Positions 52,745 through 61,535 of a DNA stretch of 64,000 nt are shown piece by piece. The number at the start of each line of letters is the position of its first letter. Within the stretch, counting starts at the first letter, position 1. Origin of the DNA: Infirmifilum lucidum (GTDB taxonomy: Archaea; Thermoproteota; Thermoprotei; Thermofilales; Thermofilaceae); NCBI RefSeq assembly GCF_014876775.1, contig NZ_CP062310.1, forward strand, positions 62,001 through 126,000. Reading direction: 5' to 3'. Under the pieces are notes generated by a model. The model was given only the letters and a program-made list of their open reading frames with translations, was not told the origin of the DNA and ran no database searches. Made by a program: the position numbers and the translations under genes.

Positions 52745-53294
52745 GCACTATGCACCCCTTGTTGACGCAGTAGTTACAGTAGTCGCCCACTACGAAGACT
52801 CCAGGCCCCCTGAAGCCCTTCATGACTTTATCGGGTTTAGACTCTTTGAGCACGCGTTCAGAAACCTCGATTAGCAAGACTTTACCTGGTGCTGCGCGAT
52901 AGGCTAAAAAGGCTTTGATCTTTGCATTCCTCCCCCTGGGTTTCTCCCTAATATAGCTATAATAGTATTCCGCGAGCTGCATCAGGTCTACGAGGCTAAG
53001 GCCAGCCGAGGAGTAGCCCTTACACTCTACCACTAGTATTTCGTCGCCCTTTGTGCAGAGAACGTCGACACGGCCTGTGCTCTCGCCTTCGCGCTTAACT
53101 CCTGCCTCTAACTCACACTCGTAGCCCATCCCCTCAAATACCCGGCTTACCTGAAACTTGAGGTTCTCGTGTTCCTGGTGAATACCCGGCCCGGGCCCAC
53201 GTGCTGTAGAAGGCTTGGTGTAGTTCAGGCACACGTTTAGTCTGGCCTTGACTTTAGAACCTAACACCGCCACAATTAATTCATTATTAGTCAT
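52737..53294 (-). CDS. Cas4-like PD-(D/E)XK nuclease with Fe-S cysteines
   Basis: A 185-aa protein. The nuclease core is RVDVLCTKGDEILVVECKGY (Asp, then ExK) and LMQLAEYYYSY (a QxxxY motif), as in RecB/Cas4 nucleases. The C-terminus has CNYCVNKGC, and a lone Cys lies near residue 21, the layout of the four-Cys iron-sulfur cluster in Cas4 and AddB. ATG 53294 follows TATA-like sequence at about 53313-53320. It is the first gene of the helicase operon and would cut DNA opened by the helicase. Confidence 0.8.
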   Translation of the reverse strand: MTNNELIVAVLGSKVKARLNVCLNYTKPSTARGPGPGIHQEHENLKFQVSRVFEGMGYECELEAGVKREGESTGRVDVLCTKGDEILVVECKGYSSAGLSLVDLMQLAEYYYSYIREKPRGRNAKIKAFLAYRAAPGKVLLIEVSERVLKESKPDKVMKGFRGPGVFVVGDYCNYCVNKGCIVHA

Positions 53295-53374
53295 ATTTTA
53301 AATAACTTTCTTTATGCTCCTATGCTTCAAGTATCGCTACTACGAGCACTACGCCTAAATTGTTACCCCGTCTC

Positions 53375-53578
53375 CTACGCCAGGAGGCCTTTCTCGTGGA
53401 GGAGCTTCAGGATCCTCACTGCCTGTGACCGGGACTTCACCCTGATGATCACCCTGTCGCCTGCTACCGAGTACTCGACGCCCGGCGGCAGGAGGTTCAC
53501 TGCGCCTGCCTTGGCGGCGATCACGTAGTAGCCTTCCGGGTCGCGCCTCCCGAGGTGCTGGTAGACCCCCCGCGGCAT
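53375..53578 (-). CDS. Small hypothetical protein
   Basis: A 67-aa protein with two beta strands (GYYVIAAKAG, DRVIIRVKS) and a C-terminal helix (SQAVRILKLLHEKGLLA). The GC-rich codon use matches the host rather than the helicase operon. It could be a small regulator. No family is recognised. Confidence 0.5.
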   Translation of the reverse strand: MPRGVYQHLGRRDPEGYYVIAAKAGAVNLLPPGVEYSVAGDRVIIRVKSRSQAVRILKLLHEKGLLA

Positions 53579-53633
53579 CCCGTGCTCTAACCCGGCGGAG
53601 AGGTATTAGGCTTACTGCCCGGAGGGCGTGGCG

Positions 53634-54476
53634 CTAGCTCCTCACGTGCACGAGTACTGTGGCGCTGGCGTGCACGCTCCCTGGGGCGGTTCTGGGGAAC
53701 GTGACTTCTAGCCTGGCTAAGCCTCCCTCGTGGAACACGACAGTGAGAGTGTTCTCGACAACGCCGCCTGGGTCGAGGCGCCTCTCCTGCAAGACCTGTG
53801 CGCACACGTCCCGCTGGGCCGGCTCGACGAAGGTTATGCTGCTCGATAGGTCTGACGACACAGACACGTCTGGGTCGCACGGGGTGGGCGCGTAGTAGGC
53901 TAGAGTACTGCTACCCACGTTGGCTACGGCTACTCTCAGCGTGAGGGGCTCCCCCACTTTAGCGTAGTACCTCGGGAGCTCTACGCGGAGCTCGACTGGC
54001 CCCTCCCTGACGGCTACCTGGTACGTTGCGCTCGTGCCGGAGACCTTGTCTTCGACTAGGGCGGCTAGCAGCCTGTGGGCGCTGAGGAGGCCCCCGGGTA
54101 CCCTGCTAGAGGCGACTCCGGGGTCAACCCACTCGAGGCGCCTCCCGTCGAAGTCGAGGCTGTAGGTGAAGAAGTCTGCGGCCCCCTGCTTCGCCTGGAC
54201 GCTAGTGTCCGGGAGTGTCTTCAGTAGCTCGTAGATGCCGTGTACGAGGCCTAGGGATTCTGGGTCGAGCTGGATCCTCCTCTCCTGGCCGAGCTTCAAG
54301 TCGCGGAGGAGGACGCCCCCGTCCTCGCAGAAGACGTACTCCCTGTCGAGGCCTGCGAGGCCCCCGGTGACCCTGTAGGCGAAGAGTGCTCTCGCCCGTG
54401 CCGTGCCAGAGAGGAACACCGCTACTACCAGGAAGACCGCTGCCGTTGAGGCGAGGAGCACTAGCCTTACATCCAT
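53634..54476 (-). CDS. Membrane-anchored extracellular protein with BsuPI-like domain
   Basis: A 280-aa protein. Residues 5-25 form an uncleaved signal anchor (VLLASTAAVFLVVAVFL). Residues 165-280 form a beta-sandwich (REGPVELRVELPRYY, TLRVAVANVGSST, ENTLTVVFHEGGLARLEVTF), resembling intracellular proteinase inhibitor BsuPI or CARDB folds, with three Cys. ATG 54476 is about 29 nt after a TATA box (54502-54510, minus strand). It may be a surface protein or protease inhibitor; the assignment is tentative. Confidence 0.7.
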   Translation of the reverse strand: MDVRLVLLASTAAVFLVVAVFLSGTARARALFAYRVTGGLAGLDREYVFCEDGGVLLRDLKLGQERRIQLDPESLGLVHGIYELLKTLPDTSVQAKQGAADFFTYSLDFDGRRLEWVDPGVASSRVPGGLLSAHRLLAALVEDKVSGTSATYQVAVREGPVELRVELPRYYAKVGEPLTLRVAVANVGSSTLAYYAPTPCDPDVSVSSDLSSSITFVEPAQRDVCAQVLQERRLDPGGVVENTLTVVFHEGGLARLEVTFPRTAPGSVHASATVLVHVRS

Positions 54477-54498
54477 AACAGCCCACTGACTGCGCGGC

Positions 54499-55170
54499 TT
54501 AAAAGCTTAAAGTAGCGGCGCTACGTGGCGCGCGAACCGCCTCGACGCTTGAGTAATCGAGCTTCCCCGGGAAGAAACGTACTGATAGATTGACGTCTTT
54601 ACTTAAGAAAAAAGTATGAATTATGTTGAAAACACCTCGAGGCTGAGATTTTATTGTTGCTTTATTTGTATCTTCCAACGTCCATCCATTTGGCGGATCG
54701 CACAAATATGTTGAAGAATAAATTCCCTTACCAACACAAGAATACCCAAGACCAATTTCATACAAACAACAATATCCCGAATCACATTCTGCGTTGCTTA
54801 AACATGCTTTTTTAGGCCTATAAGTATAACTAGAGCCAGTAAAGTAGCAAGTTCGTGTTGGTGTATAGGACATTCACAAACATATTTTGTATGTGTACCA
54901 GGATCGTAGCCACTACAATCATCATCTTTTAAACATTCAACAACTTGTACGTCGCAGCTAACAGAATTATCCACATATGCACACTTTGAAGTATCATAGC
55001 TTGAAGCTGCATGGCATCTTCCCTGATAGGTATAGGTTCCTAGAGTAGAAGGAGAGTTAAAGTTTATGAATAAGAGTACTAATTGCATGCATCATTTACA
55101 TAAATATTACAAGCTTGTTGCTGCGCACTACTTGAAGATACAGCAGAATAATCAAATCACTATAGAAACA
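54499..55170 (-). pseudogene. Decayed secreted cysteine-rich repeat gene in AT-rich island
   Basis: Overlapping frames (54798-55088 and 54499-54873, plus an upstream piece to about 55170) together encode Cys-rich units such as ECLKDDDCSGY and CLSNAECDSGYCC, with a signal-peptide-like end AVSSSSAQQQAC. At least two single-base shifts (about 54875 and 55085) separate them. The strongly AT-rich composition contrasts with both flanks. A copy of its 3' end lies inverted at 58853. It looks like foreign secreted-protein DNA. Confidence 0.6.
54612..54727. repeat. Inverted repeat shared with 58853-58967
   Basis: About 115 bp matching 58853-58967 in opposite orientation at roughly 85-90% identity by eye, including GATCCGCCAAATGGATGGAC. 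It encodes the C-terminal part of the Cys-rich protein in both places. Confidence 0.8.
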
Positions 55171-55282
55171 TCCCACCCTCTCGGGTGAGGGTAGACGAGA
55201 GCCTGCGCAGGTTCAGGTACTCCCTGTGGAACTCGGCCTACAGGCACGGAAGATTTATTGCGCCCGCGTGCCCAGTAGACTC

Positions 55283-55630
55283 GTGGAGTTCCTGAGAGGG
55301 AACGCTCTGAAGTTCCTGGGGCTCGCCGAGGAGATGCTGGAAAGGGGGGACTACGGGCTAGCCATGTTCTTCGTGGAGCAGTTCTTCCAGCTCTCCCTCA
55401 AGTACGTCCTCTACAGGAAGTACGGCGACTTCCCGAAGACGCACAGCCTGAGGATCCTGTTCGAGCTGACGAAGGAGGAGAGGTACACCGAGTTCTACAG
55501 GGAGAACCTGGACCTGCTCAGGGAGATAAAGCTCTCGCACGTGGCGTCCAGATACTTCGACGTGGAGTACAGCGAGGGCGTGGCGAGGAGGGCTGTCGGG
55601 CTGGCCAGGAGGTTCAGGGAGGTGGTATGA
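55283..55630 (+). CDS. HEPN-domain protein
   Basis: I choose GTG 55283, about 28 nt after TATA 55250-55256 (the frame is open from 55226); 115 aa. It is a four-helix HEPN pattern: FLGLAEEMLERGDYGLAMFFVEQFFQLSLKYVLYRK, a Lys-Thr-His turn, and a late LSHVASRYFDVEYS segment where RNase residues usually sit. Its stop overlaps the ATG of the nucleotidyltransferase (ATGA). HEPN-MNT pairs are toxin-antitoxin modules in which MNT adenylylates HEPN. Confidence 0.85.
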   Translation: MEFLRGNALKFLGLAEEMLERGDYGLAMFFVEQFFQLSLKYVLYRKYGDFPKTHSLRILFELTKEERYTEFYRENLDLLREIKLSHVASRYFDVEYSEGVARRAVGLARRFREVV

Positions 55631-55963
55631 CAGGCGTCTACGAGGACTACTTCGAGAAGCTCAGGGGGGCTGTTCAGGAGGGCCATGGAGGTGGCTAGAG
55701 AGGTGAAGAGGAGGGCTGAGGCCATGTTCGGGAGGTGCGAGGTCTACGTAGTCGGGAGCTTCGCGAGGGGGGAGCATAGGCTGTCGTCAGACTTTGACGT
55801 GCTCGTGGTCGCCGAGGGCATACCGGATAGAGTGGACTTCGAGTGGTACTACGACGTGGCCAGGAGGCTCGTAGACGAGGAGGGGGTGAACGTGCACCTC
55901 CTGAGCCCCAGCTCCTTCGCGAGGCTGGAAAAGATGTACAAGGACAGGGTCAGGGTAGAGTAG
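55627..55963 (+). pseudogene. MNT nucleotidyltransferase antitoxin, frameshifted at a G6 run
   Basis: ATG 55627 opens MTGVYEDYFEKLR. A run of six G (55664-55669, one too many) shifts the frame to a stop at about 55700. The rest continues in another frame from about 55670 with VVGSFARGEHRLSSDFDVLVV, the GSxxRG and DxD motifs of minimal nucleotidyltransferases. Translation could also restart at ATG 55685, giving a 92-aa protein that keeps the catalytic part. It is therefore either disrupted or expressed by re-initiation. Confidence 0.7.
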
Positions 55964-56193
55964 CGGGCATGAGAACAGAGGAGTTGATGTGTGGCTAGAC
56001 ACTTGGTGCGCGAGTGCCTGCAGAGGTAGCTACCTTTTCACCCCTAGTGTACCCGCCTCCTTCTAGCGCCCGGAGGAAGGCTTTTTACCGCGACCCGCGC
56101 CAGTATTAGTGGATGAGGAGGGAAGTTTCGGCTGAGGAGTGATGACTAGCTCCACCGACCGACTGCCCTGGAGGCCTTAATACTGGTATTGTA

Positions 56194-56641
56194 TTATTTC
56201 GCTTGCCCAGCCTTCCTCACGCAGGCGTCCTCGATTATCGCCCTAACCCTTATTGGGTCTGCAACACCTAAGAGGGGCACCGAGCCGGCGTAGTGGCCCG
56301 GGACACTGAGTATGATATTGCCGTAATTCAGCAACCTGCCGAAGAGCCCCTGGGTGACTATGGAGCTCGCTATGCTGTCGAGCTTAGCCTCGCACACCCT
56401 CCTGCCGATCAGGCCGTACTTGCCGGTAGACACTCATGTTCGTCACTAGGTATTCTGCAGACTTCACGCGCAGGAAGGCCCAAAGGAGGAACACCACGCC
56501 CAGCCCAAAAGTCCACGCAGTGAGCACGAACAATAACAGTAGAAGCCAGTTAGCCTTCCAGCTCATCCTCCCGTACCAGAGCGGCTGCTCGCCCTCCAGT
56601 AAGTGGAGACCCGCCGGGAGAACAACGATTTGCGACATCAC
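56194..56641 (-). pseudogene. bPH-domain membrane protein, frameshifted
   Basis: The first frame (56641 to about 56430) encodes LLEGEQPLWYGRMSWKAN, two membrane helices and AEYLVTNMSV. The second (to 56194) continues with YGLIGRRVCEAKLDSIASSI and LFGRLLNYGNIIL. Together they match bPH_2 (YdbS-like) proteins of about 150 aa. A single-base loss near 56430 splits it. Confidence 0.7.
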
Positions 56642-56699
56642 TCATAATGAATAAAAACTTTGCCTGGAGGCCCCATCACGGCCATTGTGGCCCGACAGG

Positions 56700-57410
56700 C
56701 TACCTCTCGTACGACGCTACTACGTGGAGCCCGAGCTCCCTGGCCCTCCTGCTGGCGTCAGGGTAGATCACGTAGCCGAACAACACTCCCACGACTCCAG
56801 CCCGCTGCTCCGAGAGCGGCTTGTACACTTCCCTGTAGAACTTCTCGACGTCCCGCCCGTCTATCCTTGACTTGCACTCGCCCACTACTAGGACTCTCTC
56901 GCCTCCCCTAGTGCCCTCCCCGTACAAGTCCACCTCGACCAGCCTGCCGTCCACCTCGACGAAGCCCCTCTCCAGCTCTACTTCGACGCCTATGTGCCTG
57001 TACAGCCAGCCGGGCAACACGACCCTCGCTATGTCCTCGAGCCCGAAACCCACGGCCTCGGAGAGCCTACCAACCTGAACCCTGAGAGCATCCACGGCCT
57101 CGACAAGCTTCTCCAGCCTCTCCTCAGTCCTCCTCTGGGCCTCAGCGAGCTCTTCTACTCTCCTAGCAAGCGCCTCTAGCCTCTCCTCGGTCCTCCTCTG
57201 GGCCTCAGCAAGCTCTTCTACTCTCTTAGCCAGCGAGTCAAGTCTAGCCGTGAGTACCTCGAGCCTCTCCTCAGTCCTCTTTTGGGCCTCTGCGAGCTCG
57301 CCGACTCTAGCCGCTAGCTTGTCAAACTCCTCCCGCGTGACCTTGATGTCCCTGACTTTGTCCTCGACGACTTTGACAATGAACTCGTAGAGCTCCGCAG
57401 AGATAGCCAT
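56700..57410 (-). CDS. Coiled-coil PD-(D/E)XK protein (DUF3782-like)
   Basis: I choose ATG 57410 (MAISAELYEFI; the frame is open to 57728), after a TATA at 57440-57448; 236 aa. Three near-identical coiled-coil units (ELAEAQRRTEERLE) occupy residues 35-105. The C-terminal 110 residues have VEVDLYGEG...VLVVGECKSRI, a PD-(D/E)XK nuclease-like pattern. Proteins with this layout are numerous in crenarchaeal genomes and of unknown function. The coiled-coil units are also DNA-level repeats. Confidence 0.8.
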   Translation of the reverse strand: MAISAELYEFIVKVVEDKVRDIKVTREEFDKLAARVGELAEAQKRTEERLEVLTARLDSLAKRVEELAEAQRRTEERLEALARRVEELAEAQRRTEERLEKLVEAVDALRVQVGRLSEAVGFGLEDIARVVLPGWLYRHIGVEVELERGFVEVDGRLVEVDLYGEGTRGGERVLVVGECKSRIDGRDVEKFYREVYKPLSEQRAGVVGVLFGYVIYPDASRRARELGLHVVASYER

Positions 57411-57861
57411 CAAGTACCCAAGAGTACACACCCACGAGCGTTTTTTAAACGTGTCGCCCAGCAGAGGCCGGCACGTGAGGTAGCCCAATATACTAAAAGT
57501 TGTATTTATTAACAGAATGGGGGCGTGGGGGTGGCGGGGCGGACGCGGGAGAAATCCATGCAGCGCTACTAGCGCACGAGGCGGCAGGGAGGATACGCGA
57601 GAGGACGTGGAGGAGTGGGAGAGGAGAAAGGGTGGGGGTGCACGGGAACACGCGCGTCGCTGGCGCAGTGTGTAACATCTAGGGCCTAGTGGCCGCGGCC
57701 TTCCTCCTGGCACTCCTCGGCCTGTCATGCCTCCAGGCGGTCGTCTGACTGTAGGCTCCCTGGCTGCAGTACCGTGCTACCTGTACAGCCCCTGAGCCCC
57801 AGGCGCTGGGGCGGGCCGAGGCCCCACGGCCACGAGTCCAGCAGAGCCCCAGTAGAGCCGG
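57411..57861. other. Intergenic region, no supported gene
   Basis: About 450 bp. Besides the TATA of the leftward gene I see only a short rightward hydrophobic frame (LVAAAFLLALLGLSCLQ, about 57683-57750) with a stop just upstream, probably a relic of a signal peptide or membrane segment. Confidence 0.4.
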
Positions 57862-58224
57862 CTACTCGCCCACCAGCTCGCGGAACACGCCCTCCTCGAG
57901 CCTGTTTATCGGGAACGCGACGAGCATGCCCCTCGGCCTAGGCCTAGGCGGGTCGAAGACCCCGAGAACCTCTATCCTGAGCCTCAGGGGCCAGATAGCC
58001 TTCCCCGACTTGAGCTCCTCGGGCCACAGGGGCTCGCCGCTCTCGAACTTCTCCCTCACGACCCCGTAGCCCACGACACCCCTCCTCACGGCGTAGAACA
58101 CGACAGTGTCGCCGAGCCCGACCTTCTCCCAGAGGGGCCTAGCCCTCTCCTTGACGCCCCAGACGCCCCGCCTGACCCCCAACTGCCAGTTCTCGTAGGT
58201 ACCGCTGAGAGTCCAGTAGGCCAC
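57862..58224 (-). CDS. EVE-domain protein
   Basis: A 120-aa protein matching the PUA-like EVE domain throughout: AYWTLSGTYENWQLGV, RGVWGVKERARPLWEKV, GDTVVFYAV, VVGYGVVREKF, PLWPEEL and the final VAFPINRLEE. EVE domains bind modified bases in DNA or RNA and are often linked to defence or RNA modification. GTG 58224 lies 27 nt from a TATA box (58246-58254, minus strand). Confidence 0.85.
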   Translation of the reverse strand: MAYWTLSGTYENWQLGVRRGVWGVKERARPLWEKVGLGDTVVFYAVRRGVVGYGVVREKFESGEPLWPEELKSGKAIWPLRLRIEVLGVFDPPRPRPRGMLVAFPINRLEEGVFRELVGE

Positions 58225-58396
58225 AATACTACCTTCCCATTGGAGTATTTATTTTTTGCGCGAAATACAGGATCAAGTCTAGATAAAACGGCAAGTACTA
58301 AAGCACGGCGTTATATTACTTTAAAACGCTGTTATTCTTCAATAAAATATTGTTTACTTGGAGTATAACATTATTACATTCAAAAGAACCGTTGTT

Positions 58397-58720
58397 TTAC
58401 TGAGTGCCCCCGAGCCACTCATGTATCCTCTCCATCAGCCCCGACATCTCGTCACTCTTCGCAGACCCTTCCAGAAACTTCAGCCTAGCATACTCGACTC
58501 TCTCTGACAGGTACTCGGGTAAGACTTCTATTATCCTCTTGAGATCCTCTGCATAGCGGTGCATATCCTTCAGGTGTTCCTTCTCCTTCACAAGCTCTTC
58601 TCCGCCGAGGAAAGCCTTGACAAGTTTTCCCTCATCTGTCGAGCGCACGAGGTTGAAGACTGCAATGAAGCACTCGTAGAACTCTACCGTAGAGCCCGCA
58701 ACTGCCTCGCCCTCAAGCAT
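58397..58720 (-). CDS. Small helical protein, unknown
   Basis: I use ATG 58720 (MLEGEAVAGSTVEFYECF; the frame is open to 58744), 107 aa, helical with an acidic C-terminal half. Part of it resembles HEPN-like or antitoxin-type helices (GEELVKEKEHLKDMHRYAEDL), but I cannot assign it. It abuts the ParA remnant on the other strand. Confidence 0.5.
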   Translation of the reverse strand: MLEGEAVAGSTVEFYECFIAVFNLVRSTDEGKLVKAFLGGEELVKEKEHLKDMHRYAEDLKRIIEVLPEYLSERVEYARLKFLEGSAKSDEMSGLMERIHEWLGGTQ

Positions 58721-58727
58721 AGCCAGA

Positions 58728-58838
58728 TCGGTCGGGAAGACCACGCTGGCCCTGGGGCTCGCGGCCCACCTCTACGGGAGGCTCCAGAGGAAGCGCCTGC
58801 TGCTTGTCGACCTAGATCCACTGCCGGGCTCTAGCTAA
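58728..58838 (+). pseudogene. Remnant of a ParA-family ATPase
   Basis: The frame SVGKTTLALGLAAHLYG followed by RLLLVDLDP and a stop (58836-58838) is the N-terminal P-loop and Walker A' of ParA proteins. The beginning (KGG) is damaged and the rest is missing exactly where the AT-rich island starts (about 58853), so the island probably cut the gene. Confidence 0.55.
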
Positions 58839-58852
58839 GCGTCCTAGGCGAC

Positions 58853-59000
58853 GGGAATTTATTCTTCAACATACTTGTGTGATCCGCCAAATGGATGGAC
58901 GTTCCAAGATACAAATAAAGTAACAATAAAATCCCAACCTCAAGATGTTTTTAATGTAATTTACAACTTTTTCTCAAACTTGTTTAAGATTTTTTCATGA
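58853..59000 (+). pseudogene. 3' fragment of the secreted Cys-rich gene, inverted copy
   Basis: The frame GIYSSTYLCDPPNGWTFQDT continues to a stop at 58998-59000. It is the better preserved copy of the end of the gene at 54499-55170, in opposite orientation (DNA repeat 58853-58967). It lacks the 5' part and a promoter. Its end overlaps the convergent gene ending at 58984. Confidence 0.6.
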
Positions 59001-60989
59001 GGTAAACAGGTACATCTCCAAAGTAAAAAACATAAACTTTTTTAATACCATCTTTAATCAATCCTTCTTCGCTACAATTGAATAAACCAAAAGTATATCC
59101 AGGACCATACAATATTTTGTTGTTTGGAAATTCTTCTTGTAAAGATTTAGCTATTGGGTAAGGCAAACTAACAGCCCAGTCGCTAGGACCTGCCCCTTTA
59201 GGACTAGGTTCAATATTAATATGAGCGGTTGGAAAACCAAATATTCTGAGAGTTTGTGGGATTGTAAAGTCGGTCGAAATATTATCACCAGTTGTGTAAT
59301 ACCAGTATCCACATACGAACTTTAACAAATCCCAATACTTCCAGTTTCTTGTTAGGAATTGATCCATACCAAATGTTTTATTAACTTCTTCTAAAAACTC
59401 AGGAAAACTATGCAACTCCCCCACAGATACTAAATGTTTCCTTATAAAATCTTCGGAGAAACCAAGATATTTTCCAACAATAGTATGTACCCTATGATGA
59501 AATCTATCATCTAACCAACCATAATACCCTAATCTTGGGTCTTCGTTCCATTTTCCTATCGTTCCATTTGGATATAAACCAGCAATTTTTTGATAATATT
59601 TCAACCCATCTAGCAAGCCAACTCTCGCTCCTTCTATCCCATAAATAAATACTCCATCGAAAGGACGGCTTTCATCAGTTATATGGTAAGTTCTAAATGG
59701 CATATAGAACAAAAAGTATAGAGCAGCTCTCAGTTCATTTTTGTCAGGATATAGTGCTTTCAATTGAGTAGAATTGTACCATGGAAAATCTCTATTATAA
59801 AGCTTATCCCCTCCGCCAAGCTGAGGAGCAAATCGAGAATATACTTCCCATTGAAGCATCATCAAATCTAAAACATCTTCATCAGTCGGTGAAATGGTCC
59901 TGTTGTTTAATTTTTTTCCAAGTAGCTACCCCCATAGGGCTCATCAAACAAATTGTAAGCATTTGTTATAATTTTTCCATTTAGCCCTAAAAACATCTCA
60001 GGATGTTTTAAAATGTTAAAACCAGTAGTATTTATCCTTTTAAGCATTTCAGCAGTTAGCCAAGTTTCTCTCGAAGCATTTGGAGTTAAGTAGAAGTGCT
60101 TTCCGTCTACACTCTTAAAAACTATAGGCGAAAAATCTACAATATCGGTATTTATTTGAGTTGCATTTCCAAGCAAAAACAAGGAATTTCTGTCGTGTTT
60201 TGGCAAGCCCGACTGATAAATAGCTACGCTATAATTCCCAAGGGCTTGAATTGTAGATTTTTTCAAATGTTCTTCTTTGTAGTTCCCGCTGCTAGGGTCA
60301 AGGACTTTTACTTTGTCTCCATAGCCTAAGTCCAAAAACAATTTAGAAGCTAGCTCGGTTAGCTTGCCTCTATCCATAGTCACTCTCGGATCATTCAAAA
60401 CATTTCTATAAAGCTCGTTGAAAACCGTTGAATTTCTTGAATAAAGTGATAGAGAGTTTTCAAAGTTCAAGTTTTTTATCAAAGGAGGATATTTTTGAAC
60501 AAACTCCAAGGCATTTGGCTTATCAATAGTTTTATTCAAAACTGAATTTGAGTCTCTGAAGTTTTCAGTTATGTTAAAAACTGCAATGCTCAAATCTTTG
60601 TTCTTCTGGTAATGTTTCGCAAAATCTAAGTGTGTTTGATTGTATTCTTGTTGAGCATAGTTTGAAAATAAAGAATTAAATTGGTTTGCCTCTTCTTTCG
60701 AGAAACCAATTTTCAAAAGCTGTAAAGTTTTTGCATCTTCAGCTGGTGTAGTTGCACTAGGCGGCACAGTAACTGTTTGGTTTGTCCCCTGGTTTTGTGT
60801 AGTTGTTTGATCTGTAGTTTGATTTCCTCTTTGAGAAAAATAGAACCATAACATTCCCCCAACTATCCCACTTAGTAATAGTCCTACAAGCAGTAGTGCT
60901 AATTTTCTCCTTCTCGAAATTCCCTCTTCTTTCTCAAATTCTTCTTTTACCTCGACCCCGCTAGACCCCCTGTGCACGTCCACCTGCAC
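58984..60989 (-). CDS. Large membrane-anchored surface protein, split by a frameshift in an A7 run
   Basis: Two frames in series: 60989-59907 (360 aa) and the frame ending at 58984 (293 aa from its first ATG). The first has a basic stretch and a membrane helix (LALLLVGLLLSGIVGGML, about 30-48), then a Thr/Gln/Asn-rich linker and a helical ectodomain. The second continues as SPTDEDVLDLMMLQWEVYSRF and on to YLMKKS. The frames join by a -1 shift at GAA AAA AAT (run of seven A, 59911-59917 in complement). The translation is full of Asn-x-Ser/Thr sites. Strongly AT-rich, so foreign. Family unknown. Confidence 0.65.
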
Positions 60990-61143
60990 CCCCCACGACA
61001 GCGTTCCCCGAGCCCCCCACAGTGTTCGCCAAGAAGGAGTTCAAGTCCCTCTCACCCCTAACCTGCCCCACCAGGGCGCGGAAGCGCGGATCCCGGAAAA
61101 GCGACGCAAGCTCCCCCAGCAAGCCCATCAACAGAAAAAGCAT
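60961..61143 (-). CDS. Small protein upstream of the surface-protein gene
   Basis: A 60-aa frame starting MLFLLMGLLGELASLF and ending in a Gly-rich stretch, overlapping the start of the surface-protein gene by 29 nt. TATA-like GTTTATTTT lies about 20 nt before the ATG. It could be a leader gene of the operon or the ruptured N-terminus of an older gene. Confidence 0.4.
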   Translation of the reverse strand: MLFLLMGLLGELASLFRDPRFRALVGQVRGERDLNSFLANTVGGSGNAVVGGAGGRAQGV

Positions 61144-61535
61144 GAAACATCAAAATAAACATTACCCAAAGACAAACAAAACCCGTAGCCCGTCCAAACT
61201 CCCACACTAGCAGACGTGAAGAAAACAAAGAAAAAGTTCAATAGCCCATACACCCCCACCCGTCCCGCCCTCCTCTACGCGTTTTTGCATGCGCAAAACT
61301 GCATGCCGACACCACAGCCGCCCCGAGGGAAAAGACTTCCTCACGCACCCTGACAGCACTACCTGGGAGAAGCACAGCCAACCTCCACAGTGGCCTGGCA
61401 ACACTCTACACGCGGCTCAAGCGGTGCAAGCCCTACAGTCCCCGGACAGCTCACTAGAGCCGCGCCCGGCAGCTGATCACTTAGGAGCCCGCCAGTGCAT
61501 TATGCCGCGCCTCTACCAGCTAGCGTGTACGTTGC
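61144..61535. other. Intergenic region without a supported gene
   Basis: About 390 bp of mixed composition. The left end holds the AT-rich promoter of the small gene at 61143. The remainder has short frames only, none with a plausible promoter or motif. Confidence 0.45.

Noticed and set aside
46983-53294. Full DISARM system
   Set aside because: Only the helicase and DUF1998-like parts fit; no methyltransferase or PLD nuclease gene is present, so I do not name it DISARM.
55175-55192. ACCCTC/GAGGGT hairpin as a terminator
   Set aside because: Too short and not followed by a T-rich tract; could be chance.
57500-57682. 60-codon frame after a TATA-like box
   Set aside because: Gly/Arg-biased composition of GC-rich non-coding DNA, no motif.
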